Source: Apostichopus japonicus (lineage: Eukaryota; Echinodermata; Holothuroidea; Aspidochirotida; Stichopodidae). Taken from it: a stretch of 64,000 nt of DNA. Location of the stretch: NCBI RefSeq assembly GCF_037975245.1, contig NC_092567.1:5278214-5342213 (forward strand), in the 5' to 3' direction. The notes under the pieces are model-generated. The model searched no databases, was not told the DNA's origin, and worked only from the letters and a program-made list of their open reading frames with translations. The position numbers were made by a program, and so were the translations under genes. Shown here in pieces: positions 23,584-37,863 of the stretch; within the stretch, counting starts at the first letter, position 1; every line of letters starts with the position of its first letter.

Positions 23584-26500
23584 ATCATTGCATGGGGCAA
23601 GTGGTGTGGGTTACTATGGAATCAGGTACCGTATACAGGGTCAGACCCTCATAACGCCCTAATAATGTGATATTATGTATAAATAATGTTTTGATGTCAT
23701 TCCACTAGTTGAGTGGGAATGAGGGGTGGGGATGATTGGAAAGCCCTAATCAGAATATATATGCTGTTGCATGTGCTGTATTCATACAATTTGATATATT
23801 ATAGAGAAAATAGGAATGTACACTGTTATGGCTTTCTCCTATTGTTTGAGAAAGATTTTTTTACCATTTCCAACAGCATAGATTAAGGTGATGTATATAA
23901 AATGAAATGTCAAAGGTTCTTTTTTTTCAACTATTAGGGTCCCAATGTGTGTGAGAATTAATGAACAGTCTAATATTAATTTTTGACCATCTTATTTTCA
24001 GCGTTTCAAAGTTTTGATGTCATTCCAAATTGATGAACTGCTTAATCTCAAATGCATCAGTGTAGAAAATGATCTTGTCCAACTTTTACAGGCTCCACCC
24101 ATATGTGGAACCATAATGTTGGGCAAAAGGGAGGGGGGGGGTTGCTGGAGGGGGAAACTGGGAAAGCAGCTTTATGTAGGTTAGAGCTATCATTAGGATC
24201 AAATATTTGAAAGCATAGGATTTTATGTGTATTCATCCTTGTTGAATGGGATGGAGGGTAGGGGAGGGGTGGGGGGTGTCCAATTGACTTGGCTGCCCTA
24301 TTGGTCGTCTATTTGCTTTTCTACTTGCTACGTAAAGTTTGATATGTCCTGAAAATTACAGTTTGTACACTATCACTCTATCTAGATCATTGCATGTGGC
24401 AAGTGGTGTGGGTTACTATGGAATCAGGTACCGTATACAGGGTCAGACCTCCATAACGCCCTAATAATGTGATATTATGTATAAATAATGTTTTGATGTC
24501 ATTTCACTAGTTGAGTGGGAATGAGGGGTGGGGATGATTGGAAAGCCCTAATCAGAATATATATGCTGTTGCATGTGCTGTATTCATACAATTTGATATA
24601 TCATAGAGAAAATAGGGATGTACACTGTTATGGCTTTCTCCTATTATTTGAGAAAGATTTTTTTACCATTTCCAACAGCATAGATTAAGGTGATGTATAT
24701 TAAATGTAAAGTAGAAGGTTTTTTTTTCCAACTATTAGGGTCCCCATAATGTGTGTGAGAATTTAATGAACATTCTAATATTAATTTTTGACCATCTTAT
24801 TTTCACCGTTTCAAAGTTTTGATGTCATTCCAAATTAATGAACTGCTTAATCTCAAATGCATCAGTGTAGAAAATGATCTTGTCCAACTTTTACAGGCTC
24901 CACCCATATTTGGAACCATAATGTTGGGCAAAAGGAAGGGGGGGGGGGGTTGCTGGAGGGGGAAACTGGGAAAGCAGCTATATGTAGGTTAGAGCTATCA
25001 TTAGGATCAAATATTTGAAAGCATAGGATTTTATGTGTATTCATCCTTGTTGAATGGGATGGAGGGTCGGGGAGGGGTGGGGGTGTCCAATTGACTTGGC
25101 TGCCCTATTGGTCGTCTATTTGCTTTTCTACCTGCTACGTAAAGTTTGATATGTCCTGAAAATTACAGTTTGTACACTATCACTCTATCTAGATCATTGC
25201 ATGGGGCAAGTGGTGTGGGTTACTATGGAATCAGGTACCGTATACAGGGTCAGACCCTCATAACGCCCTAATAATGTGATATTATGTATAAATAATGTTT
25301 TGATGTCATTCCACTAGTTGAGTGGGAATGAGGGGTGGGGATGATTGGAAAGCCCTAATCAGAATATATATGCTGTTGCATGTGCTGTATTCATACAATT
25401 TGATATATTATAGAGAAAATAGGAATGTACACTGTTATGGCTTTCTCCTATTGTTTGAGAAAGATTTTTTTACCATTTCCAACAGCATAGATTAAGGTGA
25501 TGTATATAAAATGAAATGTCAAAGGTTTTTTTTTTTTCAACTATTAGGGTCCCAATGTGTGTGAGAATTAATGAACAGTCTAATATTAATTTTTGACCAT
25601 CTTATTTTCAGCGTTTCAAAGTTTTGATGTCATTCCAAATTGATGAACTGCTTAATCTCAAATGCATCAGTGTAGAAAATGATCTTGTCCAACTTTTACA
25701 GGCTCCACCCATATGTGGAACCATAATGTTGGGCAAAAGGGAGGGGGGGGGTTGCTGGAGGGGGAAACTGGGAAAGCAGCTTTATGTAGGTTAGAGCTAT
25801 CATTAGGATCAAATATTTGAAAGCATAGGATTTTATGTGTATTCATCCTTGTTGAATGGGATGGAGGGTAGGGGAGGGGTGGGGGGTGTCCAAATGACTT
25901 GGCTGCCCTATTGGTCGTCTATTTGCTTTTCTACCTGCTACGTAAAGTTTGATATGTCCTGAAAATTACAGTTTGTACACTATCACTCTATCTAGATCAT
26001 TGCATGTGGCAAGTGGTGTGGGTTACTATGGAATCAGGTACCGTATACAGGGTCAGACCTCCATAACGCCCTAATAATGTGATATTATGTATAAATAATG
26101 TTTTGATGTCATTTCGCTAGTTGAGTGGGAATGAGGGGTGGGGATGATTGGAAAGCCCTAATCAGAATATATATGCTGTTGCATGTGCTGTATTCATACA
26201 ATTTGATATATCATAGAGAAAATAGGGATGTACACTGTTATGGCTTTCTCCTATTGTTTGAGAAAGATTTTTTCACCATTTAAAACAGCATAGATTAAGG
26301 TGATGTATATTAAATGTAAAGTAGAAGTTTTTTTTTCCAACTATTAGGGTCCCCATGATGTGTGTGAGAATTAATGAACAGTCTATTATTAATTTTTGAC
26401 CATCTTATTTTCAGCGTTTCAAAGTTTTGATGTCATTCCAAATTGATGAACTGCTTAATCTCAAATGCATCAGTGTAGAAAATGATCTTGTCCAACTTTT

Positions 26501-29500
26501 ACAGGCTCCACCCATATGTGGAACCATAATGTTGGGCAAAAGGGAGGGGGGGGGGTTGCTGGAGGGAGAAACTGGGAAAGCAGCTATATGTAGGTTAGAG
26601 CTATCATTAGGATCAAATATTTGAAAGCATAGGATTTTATGTGTATTCATCCTTGTTGAATGGGATGGAGGGTCGGGGAGGGGTGGGGGGTGTCCAATTG
26701 ACTTGGCTGCCCTATTGGTCGTCTATTTGCTTTTCTACCTGCTACGTAAAGTTTGATATGTCCTGAAAATTACAGTTTGTACACTATCACTCTATCTAGA
26801 TCATTGCATGTGGCAAGTGGTGTGGGTTACTATGGAATCAGGTACCGTATACAGGGTCAGAAACGCCCTAATAATGTGATATTATGTATAAATAATGTTT
26901 TGATGTCATTCCACTAGTTGAGTGGGAATGAGGGGTGGGGATGATTGGAAAGCCCTAATCAGAATATATATGCTGTTGCATGTGCTGTATTCATACAATT
27001 TGATATATTATAGAGAAAATAGGAATGTACACTGTTATGGCTTTCTCCTATTGTTTGAGAAAGATTTTTTTACCATTTCCAACAGCATAGATTAAGGTGA
27101 TGTATATAAAATGAAATGTCAAAGGTTTTTTTTTTTCAACTATTAGGGTCCCAATGTGTGTGAGAATTAATGAACAGTCTAATATTAATTTTTGACCATC
27201 TTATTTTCAGCGTTTCAAAGTTTTGATGTCATTCCAAATTGATGAACTGCTTAATCTCAAATGCATCAGTGTAGAAAATGATCTTGTCCAACTTTTACAG
27301 GCTCCACCCATATGTGGAACCATAATGTTGGGCAAAAGGGAGGGGGGGGGGGGTTGCTGGAGGGGGAAACTGGGAAAGCAGCTTGATGTAGGTTAGAGCT
27401 ATCATTAGGATCAAATATTTGAAAGCATAGGATTTTATGTGTATTCATCCTTGTTGAATGGGATGGAGGGTAGGGGAGGGGTGGGGGTGTCCAATTGACT
27501 TGGCTGCCCTATTGGTCGTCTATTTGCTTTTCTACCTGCTACGTAAAGTTTGATATGTCCTGAAAATTACAGTTTGTACACTATCACTCTATCTAGATCA
27601 TTGCATGTGGCAAGTGGTGTGGGTTACTATGGAATCAGGTACCGTATACAGGGTCAGACCTCCATAACGCCCTAATAATGTGATATTATGTATAAATAAT
27701 GTTTTGATGTCATTTCACTAGTTGAGTGGGAATGAGGGGTGGGGATGATTGGAAAGCCCTAATCAGAATATATATGCTGTTGCATGTGCTGTATTCATAC
27801 AATTTGATATATCATAGAGAAAATAGGGATGTACACTGTTATGGCTTTCTCCTATTATTTGAGAAAGATTTTTTTACCATTTCCAACAGCATAGATTAAG
27901 GTGATGTATATTAAATGTAAAGTAGAAGGTTTTTTTTTCCAACTATTAGGGTCCCCATAATGTGTGTGAGAATTTAATGAACATTCTAATATTAATTTTT
28001 GACCATCTTATTTTCACCGTTTCAAAGTTTTGATGTCATTCCAAATTGATGAACTGCTTAATCTCAAATGCATCAGTGTAGAAAATGATCTTGTCCAACT
28101 TTTACAGGCTCCACCCATATGTGGAACCATAATGTTGGGCAAAAGGAAGGGGGGGGGGTTGCTGGAGGGGGAAACTGGGAAAGCAGCTATATGTAGGTTA
28201 GAGCTATCATTAGGATCAAATATTTGAAAGCATAGGATTTTATGTGTATTCATCCTTGTTGAATGGGATGGAGGGTCGGGGAGGGGTGGGGGTGTCCAAT
28301 TGACTTGGCTGCCCTATTGGTCGTCTATTTGCTTTTCTACCTGCTACGTAAAGTTTGATATGTCCTGAAAATTACAGTTTGTACACTATCACTCTATCTA
28401 GATCATTGCATGGGGCAAGTGGTGTGGGTTACTATGGAATCAGGTACCGTATACAGGGTCAGACCCTCATAACGCCCTAATAATGTGATATTATGTATAA
28501 ATAATGTTTTGATGTCATTCCACTAGTTGAGTGGGAATGAGGGGTGGGGATGATTGGAAAGCCCTAATCAGAATATATATGCTGTTGCATGTGCTGTATT
28601 CATACAATTTGATATATTATAGAGAAAATAGGAATGTACACTGTTATGGCTTTCTCCTATTGTTTGAGAAAGATTTTTTTACCATTTCCAACAGCATAGA
28701 TTAAGGTGATGTATATAAAATGAAATGTCAAAGGTTTTTTTTTTTTCAACTATTAGGGTCCCAATGTGTGTGAGAATTAATGAACAGTCTAATATTAATT
28801 TTTGACCATCTTATTTTCAGCGTTTCAAAGTTTTGATGTCATTCCAAATTGATGAACTGCTTAATCTCAAATGCATCAGTGTAGAAAATGATCTTGTCCA
28901 ACTTTTACAGGCTCCACCCATATGTGGAACCATAATGTTGGGCAAAAGGGAGGGGGGGGGGGTTGCTGGAGGGGGAAACTGGGAAAGCAGCTTTATGTAG
29001 GTTAGAGCTATCATTAGGATCAAATATTTGAAAGCATAGGATTTTATGTGTATTCATCCTTGTTGAATGGGATGGAGGGTAGGGGAGGGGTGGGGGGTGT
29101 CCAAATGACTTGGCTGCCCTATTGGTCGTCTATTTGCTTTTCTACTTGCTACGTAAAGTTTGATATGTCCTGAAAATTACAGTTTGTACACTATCACTCT
29201 ATCTAGATCATTGCATGTGGCAAGTGGTGTGGGTTACTATGGAATCAGGTACCGTATACAGGGTCAGACCTCCATAACGCCCTAATAATGTGATATTATG
29301 TATAAATAATGTTTTGATGTCATTTCGCTAGTTGAGTGGGAATGAGGGGTGGGGATGATTGGAAAGCCCTAATCAGAATATATATGCTGTTGCATGTGCT
29401 GTATTCATTCAATTTGATATATCATAGAGAAAATAGGGATGTACACTGTTATGGCTTTCTCCTATTGTTTGAGAAAGATTTTTTCACCATTTAAAACAGC

Positions 29501-30009
29501 ATAGATTAAGGTGATGTATATTAAATGTAAAGTAGAAGTTTTTTTTTCCAACTATTAGGGTCCCCATGATGTGTGTGAGAATTAATGAACAGTCTATTAT
29601 TAATTTTTGACCATCTTATTTTCACCGTTTCAAAGTTTTGATGTCATTCCAAATTGATGAACTGCTTAATCTCAAATGCATCAGTGTAGAAAATGATCTT
29701 GTCCAACTTTTACAGGCTCCACCCATATGTGGAACCATAATGTTGGGCAAAAGGGAGGGGGGGGGGTTGCTGGAAGGGGAACTGGGAAAGCAGCTATATG
29801 TAGGTTAGAGCTATCATTAGGATCAAATATTTGAAAGCATAGGATTTTATGTGTATTCATCCTTGTTGAATGGGATGGAGGGTCGGGGAGGGGTGGGGGG
29901 TGTTCAATTGACTTGGCTGCCCTATTGGTCGTCTATTTGCTTTTCTACCTGCTACGTAAAGTTTGATATGTCCTGAAAATTACAGTTTGTACACTATCAC
30001 TCTATCTAG
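23584..30009 (+). repeat. Second tetramer HOR block, ~3.21-kb period
   Basis: Units 32-39 begin at 23584, 24386, 25193, 25996, 26800, 27597, 28402 and 29207. Matching pairs are 33 with 37 (ttttgggcaaaagg changed to aaaaggaagg, cattctaat), 34 with 38 (gtccaaatgactt) and 35 with 39 (catttcgctag, caccatttaaaacagc). Unit 32 pairs with 36 through atataaaatgaaatg. The offset 24386 to 27597 is 3211 bp. Unit 36 has also lost about 7 bp after gggtcag near 26860. Confidence 0.92.
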
Positions 30010-31636
30010 ATCATTGCATGTGGCAAGTGGTGTGGGTTACTATGGAATCAGGTACCGTATACAGGGTCAGACCTCCATAACGCCCTAATAATGTGATATT
30101 ATGTATAAATAATGTTTTGATGTCATTTCACTAGTTGAGTGGGAATGAGGGGTGGGGATGATTGGAAAGCCCTAATCGGAATATATAATCAGAATATATA
30201 TGCTGTTGCATGTGCTGTATTCATACAATTTGATATATCATAGAGAAAATAGGGATGTACACTGTTATGGCTTTCTCCTATTGTTTGAGAAAGATTTTTT
30301 TTACCATTTCCAACAGCATAGATTAAGGTGATGTATATTAAATGTAATGTCAAAGGTTTTTTTTCTTCCAACTATTAGGGTCCCCATAATGTGTGTGAGA
30401 ATTTAATGAACAGTCTAATATTAATTTTTGACCATCTTATTTTCAGCGTTTCAAAGTTTTGATGTCATACCAAACTGATGAACTGCTTAATCTCAAATGC
30501 ATTAGTGTAGAAAATGATCTTGTCCAACTTTTACAGGCTCCACCCATATGTGCAACCATAATGTTGGGCAAATGGGAGGGGGGGGGGGGGTTGCTGGAGG
30601 GGGAACTGGGAAAGCAGCTATATGTAGGTTAGAGCTATCATTAGGATCAAATATTTGAAAGCATAGGATTTTATGTGTATTCATCCTTGTTGAATGGGAT
30701 GGAGGGTCGGGGAGGGGTGGGCGGTGTCCAATTGACTTGGCTGCCCTATTGGTCGTCTATTTGCTTTTCTACTTGCTACGTAAAGTTTGATATGTCCTGA
30801 AAATTACAGTTTGTACACTATCACTCTATCTAGATCATTGCATGTGGCAAGTGGTGTGGGTTACTATGGAATCAGGTACCGTATACAGGGTCAGACCTCC
30901 ATAACGTCTTAATAATGTGATATTATGTATAAATAATGTTTTGATGTCATTCCACTAGTTGTGTGGGAATGAGGGGTGGGGATGATTGGAAAGCCCTAAT
31001 CAGAATATATATGCTGTTGCATGTGCTGTATTCATACAATTTGATATATTATAGAGAAAATAGGAATGTACACTGTTATGGCTTTCTCCTATTGTTTGAG
31101 AAAGATTTTTTTCACCATTTCCAACAGCATAGATTAAGGTGATGTATATTAAATGTAATGTCAAAGGTTTTTTTTTTTCAACTACAAGGGTTCCAATGTG
31201 TGTGAGAATTAATGAACAGTCTAATATTAATTTTTGACCATCTTATTTTCACCGTTTCAAAGTTTTGATGTCATTCCAAATTGATGAACTGCTTAATCTC
31301 AAATGCATCAGTGTAGAAAATGATCTTGTCCAACTTTTACAGGCTCCACCCATATGTGGAACCATAATGTTGGGCAAATGGGAGGGGGGGGGGTTGCTGG
31401 AGGGGGAACTGGGAAAGCAGCTATATGTAGGTTAGAGCTATCATTAGGATCAAATATTTGAAAGCATAGGATTTTATGTGTATTCATCCTTGTTGAATGG
31501 GATGGAGGGTCGGGGAGGGGTGGGGGGTGTTCAATTGACTTGGCTGCCCTATTGGTCGTCTATTTGCTTTTCTACCTGCTACGTAAAGTTTGATATGTCC
31601 TGAAAATTACAGTTTGTACACTATCACTCTATCTAG

Positions 31637-31923
31637 ATCATTGCATGTGGCAAGTGGTGTGGGTTACTATGGAATCAGGTACCGTATACAGGGTCAGACC
31701 TCCATAACGCCCTAATAATGTGATATTATGTATAAATAATGTTTTGATGTCATTTCACTAGTTGAGTGGGAATGAGGGGTGGGGATGATTGGAGGGTCGG
31801 GGAGGGGTGGGGGGTGTCCAATTGACTTGGCTGCCCTATTGGTCGTCTATTTGCTTTTCTACCTGCTACGTAAAGTTTGATATGTCCTGAAAATTACAGT
31901 TTGTACACTATCACTCTATCTAG
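31637..31923 (+). repeat. 287-bp deleted satellite unit 42
   Basis: Identical deletion junction to unit 26 (tgga at 31790-31793) and the same length. It lies between full units 41 and 43. Confidence 0.95.
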
Positions 31924-33538
31924 ATCATTGCATGTGGCAAGTGGTGTGGGTTACTATGGAATCAGGTACCGTATACAGGGTCAGACCTCCATAACGCCCT
32001 AATAATGTGATATTATGTATAAATAATGTTTTGATGTCATTCCACTAGTTGTGTGGGAATGAGGGGTGGGGATGATTGGAAAGCCCTAATCAGAATATAT
32101 ATGCTGTTGCATGTGCTGTATTCATACAATTTGATATATCATAGAGAAAATAGGGATGTACACTGTTATGGCTTTCTCCTATTGTTTGAGAAAGATTTTT
32201 TTTACCATTTCCAACAGCATAGATTAAGGTGATGTATATTAAATGTAATGTCAAAGGTTTTTTTTTTCCAACTATTAGGGTCCCCATAATGTGTGTGAGA
32301 ATTTAATGAACAGTCTAATATTAATTTTTGACCATCTTATTTTCAGCGTTTCAAAGTTTTGATGTCATACCAAATTGATGAACTGCTTAATCTCAAATGC
32401 ATCAGTGTAGAAAATGATCTTGTCCAACTTTTACAGGCTCCACCCATATGTGGAACCATAATGTTGGGCAAAAGGGAGGGGGGGGGGGTTGCTGGAGGGG
32501 GAAACTGGGAAAGCAGCTATATGTAGGTTAGAGCTATCATTTGGATCAAATATTTGAAAGCATAGGATTTTATGTGTATTCATCCTTGTTGAATGGGATG
32601 GAGGGTCAGGGAGGGGTGGGGGGTGTCCAATTGACTTGGCTGCCCTATTGGTCGTCTATTTGCTTTTCTACCTGCTACGTAAAGTTTGATATGTCCTGAA
32701 AATTACAGTTTGTACACTATCACTCTATCTAGATCATTGCATGTGGCAAGTGGTGTGGGTTACTATGGAATCAGGTACCGTATACAGGGTCAGACCTCCA
32801 TAACGTCTTAATAATGTGATATTATGTATAAATAATGTTTTGATGTCATTCCACTAGTTGTGTGGGAATGAGGGGTGGGGATGATTGGAAAGCCCTAATC
32901 AGAATATATATGCTGTTGCATGTGCTGTATTCATACAATTTGATATATGATAGAGAAAATAGGAATGTACACTGTTATGGCTTTCTCCTATTGTTTGAGA
33001 AAGATTTTTTTTACCATTTCCAACAGCATAGATTAAGGTGATGTATATTAAATGTAATGTCAAAGGTTTTTTTTTTTCAACTACAAGGGTTCCAATGTGT
33101 GTGAGAATTAATGAACAGTCTAATATTAATTTTTGACCATCTTATTTTCACCGTTTCAAAGTTTTGATGTCATTCCAAATTGATGAACTGCTTAATCTCA
33201 AATGCATCAGTGTAGAAAATGATCTTGTCCAACTTTTACAGGCTCCACCCATATGTGGAACCATAATGTTGGGCAAAAGGGAGGGGGGGGGGGGGTTGCT
33301 GGAGGGGGAACTGGGAAAGCAGCTATATGTAGGTTAGAGCTATCATTAGGATCAAATATTTGAAAGCATAGGATTTTATGTGTATTCATCCTTGTTGAAT
33401 GGGATGGAGGGTCGGGGAGGGGTGGGGGGTGTTCAATTGACTTGGCTGCCCTATTGGTCGTCTATTTGCTTTTCTACCTGCTACGTAAAGTTTGATATGT
33501 CCTGAAAATTACAGTTTGTACACTATCACTCTATCTAG

Positions 33539-33825
33539 ATCATTGCATGTGGCAAGTGGTGTGGGTTACTATGGAATCAGGTACCGTATACAGGGTCAGA
33601 CCTCCATAACGCCCTAATAATGTGATATTATGTATAAATAATGTTTTGATGTCATTTCACTAGTTGAGTGGGAATGAGGGGCGGGGATGATTGGAGGGTC
33701 GGGAAGGGGTGGGGGGTGTCCAATTGACTTGGCTGCCCTATTGGTCGTCTATTTGCTTTTCTACCTGCTACGTAAAGTTTGATATGTCCTGAAAATTACA
33801 GTTTGTACACTATCACTCTATCTAG
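33539..33825 (+). repeat. 287-bp deleted satellite unit 45
   Basis: Same junction (tgga at 33692-33695) and the same length as units 26, 29 and 42. It has private changes, gggcggggatg and tcgggaagggg, so it has diverged since it was copied. Confidence 0.95.
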
Positions 33826-36800
33826 ATCATTGCATGTGGCAAGAGGTGTAGGTTACTATGGAATCAGGTACCGTATACAGGGTCAGACCTCCATAACGCC
33901 CTAATAATGTGATATTATGTATAAATAATGTTTTGATGTCATTTCACTAGTTGAGTGGGAATGAGGGGTGGGGATGATTGGAAAGCCCTAATCAGAATAT
34001 ATATGCTGTTGCATGTGCTGTATTCATACAATTTGATATATCATAGAGAAAATAGGGATGTACACTGTTATGGCTTTCTCCTATTGTTTGAGAAAGATTT
34101 TTTTTACCATTTCCAACAGCATAGATTAAGGTGATGTATGTTAAATGTAATGTCAAAGGTTTTTTTTTTTTTCAACTATTAGGGTCCCCATAATGTGTGT
34201 GAGAATTAATGAACAGTCTATTATTAATTTTTGACCATCTTATTTTCACCGTTTCAAAGTTTTGATGTCATTCCAAATTGATGAACTGCTTAATCTTAAA
34301 TGCATCAGTGTAGAAAATGATCTTGTCCAACTTTTACAGGCTCCACCCATATGTGGAACCATAATGTTGGGCAAAAGGGAGGGGGGGGGGGTTGCTGGAG
34401 GGGGAAACTGGGAAAGCAGCTATATGTAGGTTAGAGCTATCATTAGGATCAAATATTTGAAAGCATAGGATTTTATGTGTATTCATCCTTGTTGAATGGG
34501 ATGGAGGGTCGGGGAGGGGTGGGGGGTGTCCAATTGACTTGGCTGCCCTATTGGTCGTCTATTTGCTTTTCTACCTGCTACGTAAAGTTTGATATGTCCT
34601 GAAAATTACAGTTTGTACACTATCACTCTATCTAGATCATTGCATGTGGCAAGAGGTGTAGGTTACTATGGAATCAGGTACCGTATACAGGGTCAGACCT
34701 CCATAACGCCCTAATAATGTGATATTATGTATAAATAATGTTTTGATGTCATTTCACTAGTTGAGTGGGAATGAGGGGTGGGGATGATTGGAAAGCCCTA
34801 ATCAGAATATATATGCTGTTGCATGTGCTGTATTCATACAATTTGATATATCATAGAGAAAATAGGGATGTACACTGTTATGGCTTTCTCCTATTGTTTG
34901 AGAAAGATTTTTTTTACCATTTCCAACAGCATAGATTAAGGTGATGTATATTAAATGTAAAGTAGAAGGTTTTTTTTCCCAACTATTAGGGTCCCCATAA
35001 TGTGTGTGAGAATTAATGAACAGTCTATTATTAATTTTTGACCATCTTATTTTCACCGTTTCAAAGTTTTGATGTCATACCAAATTGATGAACTGCTTAA
35101 TCTCAAATGCATCAGTGTAGAAAATGATCTTGTCCAACTTTTACAGGCTCCACCCATATGTGGAACCATAATGTTGGGCAAAAGGGAGGGGGGGGGGGTT
35201 GCTGAAGGGGGAAACTGGGAAAATCAGCTATATGTAGGTTAGAGCTATCATTAGGATCAAATATTTGAAAGCATAGGATTTTATGTGTATTCATCCTTGT
35301 TGAATGGGATGGAGGGTCGGGGAGGGGTGGGGGGTGTCCAATTGACTTGGCTGCCCTATTGGTCGTCTATTTGCTTTTCTACCTGCTACGTAAAGTTTGA
35401 TATGTCCTGAAAATTACAGTTTGTACACTATCACTCTATCTAGATCATTGCATGGGGCAAGTGGTGTGGGTTACTATGGAATCAGGTGCCGCATACAGGG
35501 TCAGACCTCCATAACGCCCTAATAATGTGATATTATGTATAAATAATGTTTTGATGTCATTTCACTAGTTGAGTGGGAATGAGGGGTGGGGATGATTGGA
35601 AAGCCCTAATCAGAATATATATGCTGTTGCATGTGCTGTATTCATACAATTTGATATATCATAGAGAAAATAGGGATGTACACTGTTATGGCTTTCTCCT
35701 ATTGTTTGAGAAAGATTTTTTTTACCATTTCCAACAGCATAGATTAAGGTGATGTATATTAAATGTAAAGTAGAAGGTTTTTTTTCCCAACTATTAGGGT
35801 CCCCATAATGTGTGTGAGAATTAATGAACAGTCTATTATTAATTTTTGACCATCTTATTTTCACCGTTTCAAAGTTTTGATGTCATACCAAATTGATGAA
35901 CTGCTTAATCTCAAATGCATCAGTGTAGAAAATGATCTTGTCCAACTTTTACAGGCTCCACCCATATGTGGAACCATAATGTTGGGCAAAAGGGAGGGGG
36001 GGGGGTTGCTGAAGGGGGAAACTGGGAAAATCAGCTATATGTAGGTTAGAGCTATCATTAGGATCAAATATTTGAAAGCATAGGATTTTATGTGTATTCA
36101 TCCTTGTTGAATGGGATGGAGGGTCGGGGAGGGGTGGGGGGTGTCCAATTGACTTGGCTGCCCTATTGGTCGTCTATTTGCTTTTCTACCTGCTACGTCA
36201 AGTTTGATATGTCCTGAAAATTACAGTTTGTACACTATCACTCTATCTAGATCATTGCATGGGGCAAGTGGTGTGGGTTACTATGGAATCAGGTACCGTA
36301 TACAGGGTCAGACCTCCATAACGCCCTAATAATGTGATATTATGTATAAATAATGTTTTGATGTCATTTCACTAGTTGAGTGGGAATGAGGGGTGGGGAT
36401 GATTGGAAAGCCCTAATCAGAATATATATGCTGTTGCATGTGCTGTATTCATACAATTTGATATATTATAGAGAAAATAGGAATGTACACTGTTATGGCT
36501 TTCTCCTATTGTTTGAGAAAGATTTTTTTACCATTTCCAACAGCATAGATTAAGGTGATGTATATAAAATGAAATGTCAAAGGTTTTTTTTTTTTCAACT
36601 ATTAGGGTCCCAATGTGTGTGAGAATTAATGAACAGTCTAATATTAATTTTTGACCATCTTATTTTCAGCGTTTCAAAGTTTTGATGTCATTCCAAATTG
36701 ATGAACTGCTTAATCTCAAATGCATCAGTGTAGAAAATGATCTTGTCCAACTTTTACAGGCTCCACCCATATGTGGAACCATAATGTTGGGCAAAAGGGA

Positions 36801-37863
36801 GGGGGGGGGGGGTTGCTGGAGGGGGAAACTGGGAAAGCAGCTTGATGTAGGTTAGAGCTATCATTAGGATCAAATATTTGAAAGCATAGGATTTTATGTG
36901 TATTCATCCTTGTTGAATGGGATGGGGGGTAGGGGAGGGGTGGGGGGTGTCCAATTGACTTGGCTGCCCTATTGGTCGTCTATTTGCTTTTCTACCTGCT
37001 ACGTAAAGTTTGATATGTCCTGAAAATTACAGTTTGTACACTATCACTCTATCTAGATCATTGCATGGGGCAAGTGGTGTGGGTTACTATGGAATCAGGT
37101 GCCGTATACAGGGTCAGACCTCCATAACGCCCTAATAATGTGATATTATGTATAAATAATGTTTTGATGTCATTTCACTAGTTGAGTGGGAATGAGGGGT
37201 GGGGATGATTGGAAAGCCCTAATCAGAATATATATGCTGTTGCATGTGCTGTATTCATACAATTTGATATATCATAGAGAAAATAGGGATGTACACTGTT
37301 ATGGCTTTCTCCTATTGTTTGAGAAAGATTTTTTTTACCATTTCCAACAGCATAGATTAAGGTGATGTATATTAAATGTAAAGTAGAAGGTTTTTTTTCC
37401 CAACTATTAGGGTCCCCATAATGTGTGTGAGAATTAATGAACAGTCTATTATTAATTTTTGACCATCTTATTTTCACCGTTTCAAAGTTTTGATGTCATA
37501 CCAAATTGATGAACTGCTTAATCTCAAATGCATCAGTGTAGAAAATGATCTTGTCCAACTTTTACAGGCTCCACCCATATGTGGAACCATAATGTTGGGC
37601 AAAAGGGAGGGGGGGGGGTTGCTGAAGGGGGAAACTGGGAAAATCAGCTATATGTAGGTTAGAGCTATCATTAGGATCAAATATTTGAAAGCATAGGATT
37701 TTATGTGTATTCATCCTTGTTGAATGGGATGGAGGGTCGGGGAGGGGTGGGGGGTGTCCAATTGACTTGGCTGCCCTATTGGTCGTCTATTTGCTTTTCT
37801 ACCTGCTACGTAAAGTTTGATATGTCCTGAAAATTACAGTTTGTACACTATCACTCTATCTAG
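33826..37863 (+). repeat. Satellite units 46-50
   Basis: Units begin at 33826, 34636, 35444, 36251 and 37057 (810, 808, 807, 806 and 807 bp). Units 46 and 47 share gcaagaggtgtagg near the start. Units 47, 48 and 50 share cccaactatt, gtctattatt and gggaaaatcagc. Unit 49 is of another type, carrying atataaaatgaaatg and gcttgatgtagg like unit 36 at 26800. The run is a 47-48-49-50 alternation with no clean period of its own. Confidence 0.88.

Larger units (their letters stand above)
30010..33825 (+). repeat. Trimer HOR block 2 (two full + one 287-bp unit)
   Basis: Units 40-45 begin at 30010, 30834, 31637, 31924, 32733 and 33539, with lengths 824-803-287 and 809-806-287. Units 41 and 44 share ccataacgtcttaat, gttgtgtggg, caactacaaggg and tgttcaattg, and match unit 25 in the earlier trimer block. 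Unit 43 shares agggtcaggg with unit 22. The block is a later copy or relative of 18177-21973. Confidence 0.91.
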
